Origin: Lucifuga dentata
Lineage: Eukaryota; Chordata; Actinopteri; Ophidiiformes; Bythitidae
Assembly (NCBI GenBank): GCA_014773175.1
Contig: VXCM01000258.1
Span: 186,001 to 250,000, forward strand
DNA length: 64,000 nt
Reading direction: 5' to 3'
Position numbers and translations under genes: made by a program. Positions 24,601-38,277 of the stretch are shown piece by piece (within the stretch, counting starts at the first letter, position 1; every line of letters starts with the position of its first letter). The notes under the pieces were generated by a model, which was given only the letters and a program-made list of their open reading frames with translations, had not been told where the DNA came from and did no database searches.

Positions 24601-27600
24601 GACAAAACTTAGTATTGCTTTGTGGTAAACTTGTTTTTAATCCAAGTGCTATCAAGTTTAACAGCATGAAAATGATTCTTTCTGTGCACCTTTAAACCCT
24701 TTAATGTTGCGAGTGTCAGCTAAGGGGCTTTTATCTCTATTAACTTAAGAGGTTGAGCTCTAAAATGAGTAAATACACACTGTAGTAACGCAGATAAAAT
24801 ATCTACAGTCCTGACCTTGTGCTTTTTCCATGCAGGAATGCCTCATTGGTTGAAAGACAGGGGTGTGTGTTTAAAGGGTAGTGGAGCTTTTTATATCACT
24901 TGACATTGCCTAAGCAAGATTACACTGTGGTAAGGGTTGATGACAAGGTTAAAGTTTATCTTCATCTCTCTCTCTCTTTCTTCCTCTCCAGAGAAACAGG
25001 AAGTGATGCCCTGACTCAAGATACACGATCGCTATTGAATATTTTTAGTAATTTGTGTAAAATATGTAAAAACAGCATGCTTTCACACATACACAGATGC
25101 ACACATGTTCATGTATTGCACAATCTGTACAGCACATGTATGTAATCTCACACACAGATAATCACACGTTCATGTCGCCCCTCTATTGCAGGAGGAGGTG
25201 AGATGAAAGAGTCATTTCAGTAGAATTACTGTTAATGGGTAAAAGGTTTATGTGATGAACATTTTCAGAACTTTCTATGGTTATCACGTCGTGGCCAGGG
25301 CAACTCCAAACTTCTTGAATGCAGTTGTTTCCATCTCTCTCTCGCTGGCCTTGTAAATCTAGAGCTTTGTCACAACATGCTGACAATAGAAATGAGGACA
25401 ACATGGCTATTGTAATCTTGTAACTCTGGTACATGGCACAGACGATTACACCTCAAATGCAAAAGCAAAGGCTGCAGTTAAATGGGATGGCATCTGCAGA
25501 AACCAGATGTTTTGTATTCTTTGTGAAGTCTCCATGTGCTTATTATGCCCAAATTAAGCCAAAAGAACAGGTTTCTTATGGATTTTGGGTGAGAAATCTA
25601 TTGCATTCTCCTTTCCTGATCTTGAATTTTGAAAGAGACTGAATATCTCTCCCTTGCTTACGCTCAGTTGTGATTAGTTTGCTTCCTGTTGCTTTTTGTT
25701 TGGCCCCCTGCCGAATCCATCTGCTCAGCCTCGCTCTCCTACATTCCTCTTTCTGTGGAGCTTCAACCGCAAGAAAATGAAGAAGTGAGACATGATGAGA
25801 GCTAATCTGCCTAATATCTGCTCATGATCCCATGTGCTCCCATGACAGAGGTCAAACACATGCTGCAGTAGACCTGGTCATTTATTTTAGATAATATGGA
25901 ACATTAAGGAGCTAAATCTGAGAGACGCTGCAGACAGATTTACTTACATTTGTCTAATGAGCATAGATTTGTTACACTCTGATCCAAAAGGATGGAAAGG
26001 GTCCAGGTATTTCCTGTCCGCTTGATGCCATACAGCTTCTGTCATCGTCTCTCATTGTCACTTTATGCTTCACACTGAGCGGGTGCATGCTATCCAAGAT
26101 GCTGACCTGATTGTGTGTTGCACATGTGACATCCTGCGGCGACTGAACCATGGAGGCGGACTGTAAAGTCACTCTTGTCTGGTGAAGGTCAGCAGACGGT
26201 CAGTGGTTCTGTCATGGACCGGACTGGAACCAGATGGACTGTGGGACTTGATCACTTGGCCCATCAGGCTAAGATGTTTCTTTTTATCATTGTTTACTCG
26301 TTTTCTTATTTAAATTTCAGTCTGTTAAAAAATCCAGAGCCACAGAAAAATGTTCTACATTAACTTACTTTCAGATTACTTTTTTCTTATTTTTGAAATA
26401 TAGGCCCATAAATCATTTTCTCGCCCTCTCCCTCTCGCCTCTTCCATAACATGTCATCTGAGTCTGATGCAGCTCCCATTTGATGCCAGTGAGATCTCCA
26501 TTGTGGAAAGTACAAAGCAAAGGAGATGCCTGAACTCATTTGCATACAGCAGTAGCTCATGCATCCAACTCAGAGTAATGCACATTATTTGCTTTTGCTG
26601 TTGTAGATCTTATTAAATATTGATGCGGTGCTGCATATAATCTCATCATCTAGGTCTGAAGTGTAGGAAGAGGCACAGTAGAGGCGAGGTACAAATGTGT
26701 AGGAGACACAGTTCTTTGTCACTATTATGCTTGGGCCCACACACACTCAGACAAAGACACCCTTTCATTTATTGCTAAGATTCCTCTGCAGGGCTGCTCG
26801 CAGTAAAAGAGTTGCCATGATGTAGTTTTGCCCTTCTTTCTACCTGTCTGCTAATCCTCCCTGTGTCCTGTCTGCCTCTGTGTTACTCATCAGACCCCTT
26901 TTCTCATTTTGAGATAATATCCTGGCTTATTGCCATGTGTAAATTAGATCTCACTGGATTTTCAGCAATGAAATTGTCACTGCAGGGCGGTGAGCCAATG
27001 CTTCTAATCAGTAGAGGAAAACCTATGCAATTTCCTGTACTTGGATTTACCCAGTGTTCTTGCAATATAACATAAACTAATTTAGCCCTGCTGTAAATGT
27101 ATGATGAACCTGTTAACCACATATCATCTCAAATTTTCATCTCTTCTACTTATAAAATCCTCTGAAAACCCTTTGGATAATGAGATACATGCACTGTCAT
27201 CTGTCTAAAGCGAGGCTATTTTTTTTTAATAGTTCCTGAAAATGTGACACTGCAGTTAAAAGGTTTTCATCTGACAACAGTGAGATGCAGTGTGGCATGC
27301 CAGAGCAGTGGATTGTGGGTAATCTGCTGTGCTTATCCTTTAGGCTTAGGTGAGATCAGAATAATTTCATAACTAAAGACACCACATCATCCACATCATA
27401 GTAGGTTTCCATTTGTTGTTCAGTACAGATCAACATAATGATGAGGAGTGATTGATAAGTTCTGAGCCTGACATAAGGATGTGAACAATGAATTAATTTT
27501 TTTGTGGGATAATATAATTGCTTGATGATTTTGCACATCAAACTGCATTCATTTGAACTTTAGCCTACATATTTTGGGTTTACCCAGGTCTATGAGATGG

Positions 27601-30580
27601 ACAAACTAGGTCAACGTGCCATGATTATGCACTTAGCGGCTGCTATTATGATCGTGGCTTTGAGCTAGCTCAGCACCATGCATCTAATTGCCCTTCTCAG
27701 ACTTTCACCTTTTCGCTTTAGCCTTAGGCGATGATATCACATCAGCTGCGTAGGGTTTTTGGAAGCAAAGAAATGCATTTCCATGAATCTTTGTCAGCAT
27801 ATTCAGCAGAAATGTTTTCAACTGTACAGAGGTTATGTTGAAAAACCAATACCTGCAACACTTCTGAGTTACATCCCTCTATGCTAAGCTCAGAAGTTAT
27901 CAATCAATTTTTGCATTTTGCTTTTCTGTAGTGGTTCGTTGCTATGCCTCACTATTTTGGTCATACTTGAACTATCGCTGAAGCAATATTTTTCTGTTTT
28001 TCAAGGATACCATACCAAAGAAACCACTGTGTGTGTGAGAGAAGCATACAGGAATAATTTTCTGTGGCTGGTGTGGAATTAAATTGTGTGACAGCCTTCA
28101 AGATCCAGTTTTACCCGGATCAGCTTGATATTTAGCAAACATCAGAATAGTAGTTGGTGTTCTTCTGAAAAGAACATATGAGTCTAAAATCCCTTTCCAC
28201 CGCCCTTCCAACAGCCAATAAGAGCTCAGGATCCACTAGGCTGTTTACCAGTCTTGCACTACCATGACCGAGTAACAGACCCCATTAAACCCCCTGGGAC
28301 ATGCATACTGGGACAGGGGACCAAGTGTTTCTCAATGTCTAGAGAAAATAAACAACACCCAAATATGACACCAATGGAAACTCAGATGTTTCCTTCCTAA
28401 AAAATATTAAAACACTATGGAATTCCCACTGCTGTCAGTATGTCAAAGCATTGTCTCCAGCCCCTGTAAAATCAGTAATCAGATTATTATCTCTGGTTGA
28501 GTGGGAGTAGGAGATTATATGTCATGTCTCTCTGCTGCCCACCTATTTTCCGAAGAAGGCCCCTGCTGTCCTGCAGAGAGCATTTTACAGCTACAGTGTT
28601 ACTGTAGGTTGAACCATAAAGAAACTGCAGTGTTCAAAATATTTGATAAAACATTTCTGTCTCTTTTGGCTGGCATTTTTAATGACCAAGCTATCTGCGG
28701 TTTCCCTCAATATGAGACTTTCAGTCATTCAGATTAATCTCTCGTAATGAAGACCAACCATTTTTAAAATTTAGAAGGATAGCTCTCAGCCAACATGCCA
28801 TTTGCAACATGCTTTGCATGAAATAAATAGGTGCTTTAAATGCCTCGGCATTTTGCCACTTGGGCAGAAGCCATAGTCTCAAGTGTGACTGGGTGCCAGG
28901 CTGTCATCTGTGTTACATTTAAGGTGGTGCCTAAGGCAGGGCAGGTTCTACTGTTTGTGTGCATGTTGGGTAAAATAACAAAGCTCCTTCTTTGAGGCTG
29001 TTATAAAGAGACGTCTCACTTAAGTACATCGCTGAGTCTATGAAAATGTCACGTTCAGTGGCAGAAGCTGTGTAGAATATATAAGTTGTTTGCATGTAGC
29101 ATTAATAGGCACTCATTTAAGTACACAGATATAGCTCATCCTTTGCTACCCTGTCATCAAAATCTGCATCAACAGTTTGTCAGACATCTGCTGACATTTT
29201 AAGACCACAGAGATGATGGAGATGATGATGGCGATGATGCTGATAGAGAGGTGGCAGGTGTGCTTGCTTGTTTTCTAAATGTAAATACAGGCTGTTCACG
29301 TGTTTGTCTTCATTAGAGATGAGAGGGAACAGCCCCAGCTTACAGTACAGAAAGGAGCACAATGGAGCTTTGACATGAATAGTCAGGGAGGGGTAAGATT
29401 CATTTCATTCAGAGACAGGAAATTGCTCAGGGTGCGATGTCTCCATTTTAGATCTACTTTACAGCTGATTATTCACGATTAATTTAATATTTATGAAATT
29501 AATGAATGAAATGTGCATGGGAGTCAAAGGTTTTTGCATCTAAACAAAGCATTGAGTTGTATGTACAAAGAACAGGTTTGGTCATAGGTTTGATCATGTG
29601 TTGAATTCAGGTTGTGCATCAATAACAAGATAAATGCTTCTGTGTCGACTGGAACTATAACGATAATAATTGATCTCCTTGAAAATAACAGGGAGGTTGG
29701 AGGTCAGAGGTCAGTGTCAGTTATTGAACCATGACTGTGATTTAATCATGTATAGCCAGAGGAGTCAGCAAATTTAAATTGAGTAAGTATGACACCTTAT
29801 GTTAGTTTCTGAAAATTAGAAACAAGTTTCCATCTCCCCCCTCAGTCCTCTGTAGCATGATTTTATTAAAGAACAGCAGCTTGTTGTGTGTTTGCTCCCT
29901 TATAACTGGTTTTAGTGCTTGAAACTTTCTCAGTCTCCATTACGTTGCAGGTTTTGCTATGCTGGATTACAAGGGATTCAGTGTCTTGCTCTGTACAGCA
30001 TGGTGGAAGCTTATTAACACTGGACCTTGAACTTAAATCTACTGTTTGGAGAACAGTCGTCCTACTTATAGGAGCAGGAGTGTGCGTTACGGCCTGGATA
30101 ACTCAGTTAACTTGATTAGATTGTTGACGTTTTGACATGAGCCTAGCTTTTTAAATTCTTCAAAGCTTAAAATTTTTCTTCAGCCAAGTCCTTAAGCTCA
30201 AACATGTAAACGTGCATGCTTATCCGTGGTTAGAGTGATCACGACTAAGACTTTGCATGGTTAACCCCATCCATAAACTGGAGCAGTGTATATAAAATAT
30301 TATCATGGTGTCTTACTGTCATTCATATTACCTATAATTCAAAGTAAAACCTCAAGAATGACAAATCAGTCCTCCACCTGCAGTTGAAGAACGACTTTAA
30401 TCTGATGAGAATTAACAGGGTAATTTTAGCCGGGGTTTAAGCATAGCTTGGGTTTGCCAAGATAAGGCAGCGCTGCAGCAGTGTCCTGTGCTGCTGTGTA
30501 ACTGCCACCTGATGCAGTGATGGAGCTCCTGGCTGTCTAAGATTGCCAGATTACTGATCCAGACACTGTCCTTGCTTCAG

Positions 30581-30613
<33 letters not shown>

Positions 30614-30705
30614 CCTTCAAGCTGGATGCCACCTCCTCCATCTTGCATCTTGTGCCCCTTGCCTCCTCTTTCTAAATTCATCCACAATCTCATCCACAAT
30701 TCCTG

Positions 30706-30754
<49 letters not shown>

Positions 30755-33700
30755 CTCCTGCTAATCCATCTCTTCACTCTACACTCACACTCATCCTTTC
30801 GGCCCTCTTGTCTCTTTGCATCATTGAGTTACAGATGGTCTGAGTGTGTCTGGCTGCTGGTATTGCAGCATTAAACACAACTTGAATGCAGTGAATTATC
30901 TTCCATCTAGCTGCACTGATCCTTTTCATACTCTGATGTATGGAAACTGAATTTGCTGAGGGTTATGAATGGGTAGTTTTCACAAACCGTTGATGCAAAT
31001 GCTGATGAAAAAGTTTGTTTTTATTGCTTCTGAGCATACAGAAAGCTGCTTCTGTTGAAACTTTGTGATGAATTATGATTGTTGCTGGTTGTTTGTTGTT
31101 TAGAATAGCACTTACATGAAAGAATGGCTGTGATTTTGCAATTGAACATCCAGAACCCATCTCAGCTGCCTGTAAATGGATTATATGGAGTTCTAAACAC
31201 ATTTTCACAGCAGCTGTGATGCCTAATCATTTTAATCTATCTTTCTAGGATTTGGTAATGCTCTGCTGCTTTATGGGTGTGCTGACAAACAGATTATAGA
31301 TGTCTGGGTTCGCCATTCAGACCTGGCCTGTGCTGGTGCTGACAGGGTATCCTGGTACCACGGGAGGTGCATTCATCACCCCGTTTATGCTGTTATTCTG
31401 TCACATTGCTGTTCATGTATTTTAGATAGAGAACTGAAATATGCACCTGATTATAGTTTGCTTTGAAGTATAAAATTGCAAAAATGAAAAAAACAACAAC
31501 CCAGTAATAAATAAATAAATAAATAAATAAAAAAAATATAATAAATAAATCTGAGAGATTAGCATTATTGTAGGTTTAATGTGTGTTTCTGCCCCCTGCA
31601 GGTGAGCCAAGGTAATGTCCCTGGTGTGGAAAGTGTCTCTCTGGCCATGGACACAGAGGAGGGTGTGGAGGTGGTGTGGAATGAGGTGCTCTTCTCTGAC
31701 AAGAAGGTCTTCAAAGCACAGGAGGTACTGTGCTTCTTTTAACCTCCACAAGTTTTGTTAGAGGTCGGAGTAGTGTACTACATTTAGGAGGTAAGGAGGT
31801 GAATGAACCATCTCTTATGCTTGTTTTTAGGAGAAGATCAAGGAGATGTTTGAGAACCTGATGCAGGTCGAACACCCCAACATTGTCAAGTTCCACAAGT
31901 ACTGGTTAGACATGAAAGAGAGCCAGGCTCGAGTGAGTTTTTACACTTCTCAATGGTCTGCCCTTCCCCTTTTCTCCTCTTTTTTATGTTAAGTTGTAAT
32001 GTCTTCTCCCTCTGTGACCCACAGGTTATATTCATCACAGAATACATGTCATCAGGCAGCCTCAAGCAATTCCTGAAGAAAACCAAGAAGAACCACAAGA
32101 CCATGAATGTGAAGGTTAATGTTTTTACGCATACTGAATGTTCAATCATTCAGACTTGTGATGGCAGTACAGGGTATTACAGTCCCATCACAGTTCAGAT
32201 CCATATTTACAGCAGGACTGAAAATTATGTAACAGGGCATCCATGTGGCTCAGCGTGCTTTGGCGTGCACAGTGTCCCTGCAGTTTGATGCCAGTTTGCA
32301 GTTTATCCAGCATCCTATCCTCTCCTTCTGTCTCTTATCTTCTCTACCATTTGCTGTACTCTATCTGTACTCTAACAAGCCAAAATTACAAAAGAAGTGT
32401 TGTAACATATTATGTCTTAATATAGATTTCTGAAAGTCAGGAAAAATGTTATATTTTAGTTCTAGTATAGAACTAAAATATAGTATAATATAGAACTTAT
32501 AGTATAAGGTCCTATGTACGCTCTGTGTAGTAAATGAGTGCCTTTATGAGAATTCATGCTGCTCTGTGATATGATATTTTAGGCTTGGAAGAGATGGTGT
32601 ACCCAGATTCTCTCTGCCCTCAGGTACTGACTGATTTCTTCACATAATTTTAACAGTGTTGTGTATAATACTACATGCATGAAAGAAACTGTAACATTTT
32701 GTTATTTACTGATAGTTATCTGCACTCTTGTGACCCACCGATAATCCATGGCAACCTGACCTGCGACACCATCTTCATCCAGCACAATGGTCTCATCAAA
32801 ATTGGCTCAGGTCTGCTCCCAGCAGGGCTTGCAAAGTTACTACAACCAGTTTTGGCTACGCACATTGTATAGTCAGGGTTTGATTACTGGATTTAGCAAA
32901 AACTGAAATAAATCTCAATTGTGTTTAACTTTCTTTCCACAGTGTGGCACCGGCTGTTTGTTAATGGTAAGAAATACACCATTTTTGCAGTAAATGTGTT
33001 TTCTGTTATCCTTATCTTGCTTGTCAGTATTATTTTTATGGCAGAGTGGGATAAAATTTTATTCTTTTTACTTTGTCATAGAGTTTTTTCCTACATGTTT
33101 ACTACCTAGCCTTTCTATTCTATCTAAACGAAATACCTTCTCTTACCAGTGTTTCCAGATGCCAGTGTCCAAGGTAAAGGCAGGCAGCAACGAGATGAAC
33201 AGAGGAATCTCCACTTCTTTGCTCCAGAGTGTGGCTGTAAGTATGATGGTGAGAAGGCTGCAAGTAGTTTTGCATGAAATCTGTCTTCACGCATTATTGA
33301 AGGGCTGTATTATAGCAAAGAGAAAATGTAGTCACTGTGTGTTGGTAATGAAATGTGGTGAGAGGGTGACTAAATGAGTATTTCCATTTTGCAGTAAGCT
33401 ATACTTTAAGGTGTGTCACCCCTGATCCTTCTGCTTCCTCTGTTCTGTTTCTAGCTGCCGAAGATGGTTATCCCATTGACATTTTCTCATTTGGGATCTG
33501 TGCTCTAGAGGTGAGAGAGAGACATCCTTTATTTTTGGCTTTGTTCTCATCAAGCCCTCCGTGTGTGTTTATGTGTGTTGACAGATTATTTTTAAACCTA
33601 GATGGCAGTACTGGAGATCCAGGCTAATGGGGATGCTGCTGTTTCCAAGGAGGCCATAGCCAATGCAGGTCAATCTCTGGAAGACCCTCTCATGAGAGTG

Positions 33701-35749
33701 AGTCTCAAAAAATGCTCCGTGTCCTAAATACAAAACAGCCAAGCAAAATGCATGATAAAGACAGACTGTTCCCTGCTTCTTTATCAACTCTCGACTTTAT
33801 CCATCACCTTTCTGCTGAATTTATTTCATGAGGCATACAGTAGCATGTACGATACACAGATGTTGTGGATTATACTGCCTGACCTTGGTATCTCATTGCT
33901 TTTGCAGGAGTTCACACTAGCTTGTTTACATCATGAAGCCAAGCTCCGTCCTACTGCTCACGACCTTCTGTTCCACCGAGTTCTGTTTGAGGTTCACTCC
34001 CTCAAGCTGCTGGCCGCTCACTGCCTCATCAACAACCAGTGTGAGTTTCTCCCCTTCATATGCCACATGCTTTCCAAATGAAGCTCTCACTCAAGGCCTC
34101 TTCTAATGCTCATTGTCTTATTTACAGTTTTCCCACAGCAGGTTTGAAAAGACTGTGAAAGTATGGAAAATAAATTTGATAGTTCCAAATCTTCCTGGCA
34201 AGTTTTAGAATTGAACCCAAGCTCAGTTAATGCAACATGCAAGATGGTTAATGAAATTCATTCAAAGATGTTTTCTCGAAGATTTAAGGAAATTTACCAT
34301 TCATTATATGTGTATCACATTAGTTTATTAATGTCAAACTGGTGTTGCATTTGCAGACTTGCTTCCTGAAAACTGCGTGGAGGAGAAAACCAAGTCCTTT
34401 GATCCCAACGCTGTGATGGCAGAGATTAAGCATGATGACAGACAAGGAGTTCAGCTCAAGTAAAATCAAACAGAAGCCTTCTTTGTCTCTGTGTGAATGT
34501 CTTTGGACATGTCAAGCCTATCCCTCACTGTTCTCTTCTGTTTCTCTTCATGTCCTACAGATATTCCCATGTGTCTCCTTTGGAACTTGACAAGTTTTTA
34601 GAGGATGTTAAGTAAGTGGAATAATACGAATCATTTTGTGTCATTACCTGCTGTATTAAAAACATGTTGCACAAATGCTTGAAGTTAAACATGTCACCCA
34701 TTCCTCTCTCCAGGAATGGTATTTACCCCTTAATGAACTTCGCCTCATCTCGGCCGCATCCTGTCCCTCGTGCCCTGTCTTTATCTCAGGAGCAAGTTGA
34801 GACAGTGAAAACCCCAACACCTGAGCCCCAAGAGACAGAGACGAGGAAGGTTAGCCTCTCAGACCATACGCATACTCTATGCAAGATGTGCCTTCACCAA
34901 TGCAACAGTTGTGGATGGGCCCTGTGTATTTTGTGTGTGTTTGTGTGCCCATGTGCTATCACCCAAGTCCTTTTGTGGTATGCTTATTACTCTCTGACAG
35001 ATGTTCTGTTGGTATTGTAGGTTGTTCAGATGCACTGTAATTTGGAGACAAATGAAGAAGGGACCAAAACTCATGTGAGTCACATGTTATTACAGGGTAC
35101 TTTGCCCATTTCAACACTATTGTTGGGCTCTATAATATGCCAATTCTATTCCTAAAGGAGCGTAATACTGTAGGTGTTTCAGTAGTAATAACAGTTATGG
35201 TGGTTAAACATCAATCCAGCTTGATTTAATTTTGACCTTGTCATTTTTCTCTAGCTCTCTTTGTTTCTGAAGATGGACGACAAGCTCCATCGGCAGCTAA
35301 GCTGTGACATCCTCCCAAGTAAGATGACCGTAGTGTGTCATTTAAAAAAAAAATAATAATTTTTTTTTAAAATTCATTAATCTTAATTTTATTGCATTTA
35401 TTTTTCTGACTGAAATACTTCATGTGAAACTTTCAGCTGATACCTCCAAAGACCTTGCCAGTGAACTTGTTCACTACGCCTTCATAAATGAGGTAGATAT
35501 AAAGGCATCTTTTTCATTTTTAGATATGACAGATAACAACAATGTCGGGTTACAACATTGGGGTACCACAGCATGATACAGTTGATGTCTCATCATTGTA
35601 TGTTTCATTTATGAGGATTGTGTTGTTTTAAGAAAACATCTTTTTTGTCATGTCCTGCGTAGGAGGACAGTGAGAAGGTGGCAGGGTTCCTGGAAGATGC
35701 AATCAGTCGACATCAGGTGAGAGCGCTCGCCTCTGGGAGCACACAGTGA
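11578..35749 (+). CDS. nrbp2: nuclear receptor binding protein 2 (pseudokinase)
   Basis: Complete in 18 exons: 11578-11697, 31602-31724, 31831-31932, 32025-32114, 32583-32623, 32716-32810, 32943-32966, 33150-33236, 33455-33510, 33602-33697, 33908-34040, 34357-34459, 34561-34611, 34714-34849, 35021-35074, 35255-35318, 35437-35492 and 35663-35749. These join in frame to 505 residues (human NRBP2 is about 500). The acidic N-terminus (EEESEDESEILEE, then SPCGRWQKR) leads into a kinase-like domain (about 40-320) that lacks catalytic residues: HGN (170-172) replaces HRD, and GSV (189-191) replaces DFG. It is therefore a pseudokinase scaffold, family-linked to trafficking and cell survival. KTPTPEP (406-412) is a family hallmark. 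VWHR and the C-terminal HYAFINEED region favour NRBP2 over NRBP1. The start is the first in-frame ATG; a second follows two codons later. Confidence 0.96.
12249..12285. repeat. poly-A tract with gap
   Basis: A homopolymer with one C and an N at 12267. Confidence 0.9.
12609..12658. repeat. (CA)25 microsatellite
   Basis: Fifty bases of pure CA in nrbp2 intron 1, long enough to be polymorphic. Confidence 0.97.
13027..13548 (+). mobile_element. TTAA-flanked MITE, family H, copy 1
   Basis: Related along its length to copies near 17.1 kb (reverse) and 23.0 kb. Shared landmarks are ATTGCAAAACATGAGG-like text near 13133, CTGGCCAATCAGAACAGA near 13383, and the end CCCTTTAA at 13541-13548. The left end is blurred by a poly-A run at 13021-13041. 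At 13410-13413 this copy has an intact TTAA exactly where copy 3 carries a 600-base insertion, so it serves as an empty site. Confidence 0.6.
14935..15250. repeat. GGATCCAGA-rich dispersed repeat
   Basis: The text around AAAGTGATGATTAGATTTTG, GGTATGGCCCAGGGAAGAAC and repeated GGATC/GATCCAGA blocks resembles a dispersed element common in teleosts. Borders are not sharp and the family is uncertain. Confidence 0.35.
15502..15533. repeat. poly-A tract with gap
   Basis: A homopolymer with an N at 15517. Confidence 0.9.
17050..17380 (-). mobile_element. TTAA-flanked MITE, family H, copy 2 (reverse)
   Basis: Read on the minus strand this begins TTAAAGGGGACATATTATGC at 17380, passes through TTGACAATGTTCAAC-related text (17316-17331 on the plus strand), and contains GGGAGGCGGGCTTAAAGAGA at about 17093-17112. 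That last stretch matches the flanks of the nested insertion in copy 3 and gives a second empty TTAA site. The far end is not clear. Confidence 0.55.
22974..24091 (+). mobile_element. TTAA-flanked MITE, family H, copy 3, interrupted
   Basis: Starts at TTAA 22974-22977 and ends at TTAA 24088-24091. Removing the nested element at 23373-23968 leaves about 522 bases, close to the about 520 of copy 1. Shared landmarks include TATAGTGTACTATAGC near 23072, TTGGCCAATTAGAACAGAGC near 23331, and CATGGAAATCTCTATAATAC near 24061. Confidence 0.6.
23369..23968. mobile_element. piggyBac-type MITE nested in family H copy 3
   Basis: Flanked by TTAA at 23369-23372 and 23965-23968. The element itself (23373-23964, 592 bases) begins AGGACCATAC and ends GTATGGTCCT, with arms that continue as imperfect inverted repeats for about 90 bases (for example TTTTGCATGTTTGAGCC against GGCTCAAACATGCAAAA). 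Two related repeats without the insertion have a single TTAA at this spot, so TTAA is the target duplication, the hallmark of piggyBac transposases. It has no coding capacity. A second copy lies at 61651-62376. Confidence 0.8.
30581..30608. repeat. poly-T tract
   Basis: An uninterrupted T homopolymer of about 28 bases. Confidence 0.95.
30707..30749. repeat. (CT)n microsatellite
   Basis: About 21 CT units, in nrbp2 intron 1. Confidence 0.95.
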
Positions 35750-38036
35750 AGAGAGGTCACAATAGCAGATGACCCAAATAGAAGGGCCTGGGGCGTTGGC
35801 CACTCCAATCAAGGAGAGGGAGAGGGTAACGGGCAAGATCACACAGCCAGGAGTAGAGGGAACAGACCCAGCTGGGATGAGGTGACAGATAAAGAAGGAT
35901 GCTGGACCTTGATAGTCAGTAAATCATCTTAGATAGAAGGTGAAAATGCCTGGACTGAGAAAGAACCGATGATACCTCTGGTTGGAGGACCGGAGGCATT
36001 ATGGCTAATGGCTGTGATCAGCAATCCCACAAAGTCAGTCAAAGATTGACAAACTCCCTGCCTAAAAGGGCTATCATGCCTTAAGATATCTTGACAACAT
36101 ACATTTTTCCATAACACCACTGTTCAGAATAGATTTGTTTTACTGCTTACAAGCCACAGCAGCTCTGTTTTCATAAGGACTTTTTATTGTTCAGAAGCCT
36201 GTTGTTCGTTTTCTCCTGTGTCCATTTTTATCAGAATAAATTCACTAAGATGCAGTTACATACTAAAATCCTTTCTTGTTTACTATCTGGAACATTCAGT
36301 TTATTACAGTTTTGTGGATTTTAAATATTCCGTCCAACATGGACTGTTAATACTCATTCACTTAACTTATTTATTTCTGTTTTACTGTGAACCACAGCAA
36401 CATTGCACAGGCCTGTTTCTGCTTTAATTGTTCCGACCCGCAAAGTGACACAATGTCTTAGGTTAAAGGTTATTTCTTCTGGAGCTGAACATATACCTAA
36501 ATGTAATGACAAGCAATGAGATGATGCCTCTCTTTTAGCTGTAGTGCCCTTAAGGGTTTTTCCTGTGAAAGTGTTGTGAAAGCCAAAGACTTGTAAAGTG
36601 CCTCGTATGGCAATCTAGTTTGGAAACATAACCCAAATGAAATAGCACTGTGGCCATCATGGCAATATGGACTATGACTCCATCAGTCAGATTTACAGTA
36701 CTTAAAACAGATGCATCGTTTCAAACTAGGGTTGATACAGTTCCCAGCTTGTGTGAATGTAAAGATGAGCTTAAAGTGGACACCCAGTATAATGGCAGCA
36801 CCATTAAGAGTTGCAGCCACTGGATATTGGATATTGGACATATAGATCAGGTAATATCAGTATGAATATTGAATATGAAAACAGCTGCAGCTCATGTAAA
36901 GCTCAAATATAATTGGAACACACCACAGTAAGTTTGTGACATGACAGTATACTCCATTATAAAGAAGAATAAAATTCAGATTACCTGGTGATATGGTCTT
37001 AAGAGATATTAGACACAAATATCACTGCTATACTTATTTTTTCTGTATTTCCAATATTGTCTGAAAATCTTTTTTAATGTGTCTAGAGGTGTTTAAAAGG
37101 GAAAATCAACCCACAATCTTAAGAGATTCTAATTTTAGTATTTTAGTCTTATGTCATCATGAATTTATTGTGCATAATAACTTAGCATTTAGAATATTGA
37201 GCTGCTGATGCAAAAATAAAAATTTCTTATACATAGGAATATTTATTCCATGTACTTGTTTAGTTTTCAGAACCACATCTACTCTACTTTTATTTCACAT
37301 GGTGATTGACTTCACCCACACAATACAAAAAAAATTAAATAAATAAATAAAATAAAAAAAAATAGAACATGTCCCTTGATTCCCATCAGATTTTTGTGTC
37401 AATGACACTAATCTTGGCAATGTGAAAGACTATTTACCACTTGGGTGGATTTTTCCTTATCAAAACTGGACAGTAAATACAATTGTGAATTTGTCCAAAC
37501 AGTCTCCAGCAGTTATCAGTTAATATGCTTTATTTCCTGTCTGTAAACTTGTGGTTTCATAACAGTTCCATTGCTGTACAGTCATTGCTTAATTACTTAA
37601 TATACTTTGTGTAAAGCATTTTTATCAGTGTCTCTCTGACAAGGGGAACCCTGAATTCTCCCACACATTCACCCACAAGCTGCAGTGTACATATTTTTTG
37701 TGGCTATTAAAGGGGTTTACTTTGAACAAAATTGGAATGCAAAGCAATGTCACTGTTGTTCTCATTTTAACTAGTAAACTGCATGTCTTGATAACCTGCA
37801 ACCATTCAGAAGTTTGCATTTTTCCTTTGTCAGTCACAGTTCAGTTCCAGAGGGGGCCCGACCAAGAAAATGAATGTTTAGACTGTGCAAACATTAAAAA
37901 AGCATTCATATCAGTCTTATTTTATGTCACATGACTTTTTCCTGTCAATCTGCTGAATAACACTTGGCTTTGGATGTGTTCTTCCTAAACCTATGTTAAA
38001 TATTGTAGCTACTGCAATTAAATAAATGACAATAAA
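35750..38036 (+). other. nrbp2: probable 3' UTR of nrbp2
   Basis: No gene-like open frame follows the nrbp2 stop. Two canonical AATAAA hexamers at 38021-38026 and 38031-38036, followed by TGTGACATGTTGGTTATGTC, make a good 3' end, giving a 3' UTR of about 2.3 kb. An earlier cleavage site cannot be excluded. Confidence 0.5.
38031..38036 (+). terminator. nrbp2: polyadenylation signal, nrbp2
   Basis: The second of two AATAAA copies (the other at 38021-38026), with a GT-rich downstream element. Confidence 0.55.
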
Positions 38037-38059
38037 CAGTATGTGACATGTTGGTTATG

Positions 38060-38216
38060 TCTGCAATTATCTTGACCATTCTGGGGTTTGTACTTTGAGG
38101 CAAATGAAGCAGATTTTATACAGTTTATTTAGTTTATTATTTATGGTACATTTTCAAATAATACTAATTATTACAGCTCCATTAGCAAAAATATATCACG
38201 TTTAAAAAAAAGAAAA

Positions 38217-38277
<61 letters not shown>

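Larger units (their letters stand above)
11698..31601 (+). other. nrbp2: nrbp2 intron 1 (about 19.9 kb)
   Basis: Bounded by CAG|GTTGGT and TGCAG|GTGAGC. I found no nested gene with believable splice structure on either strand. It holds microsatellites, homopolymers with single-N gaps (12267, 15517), and a set of related TTAA-flanked repeats at about 13.0, 17.1 and 23.0 kb. Much of the remainder is unique-looking DNA that could contain enhancers, but no specific site can be assigned without cross-species alignment. Confidence 0.85.
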
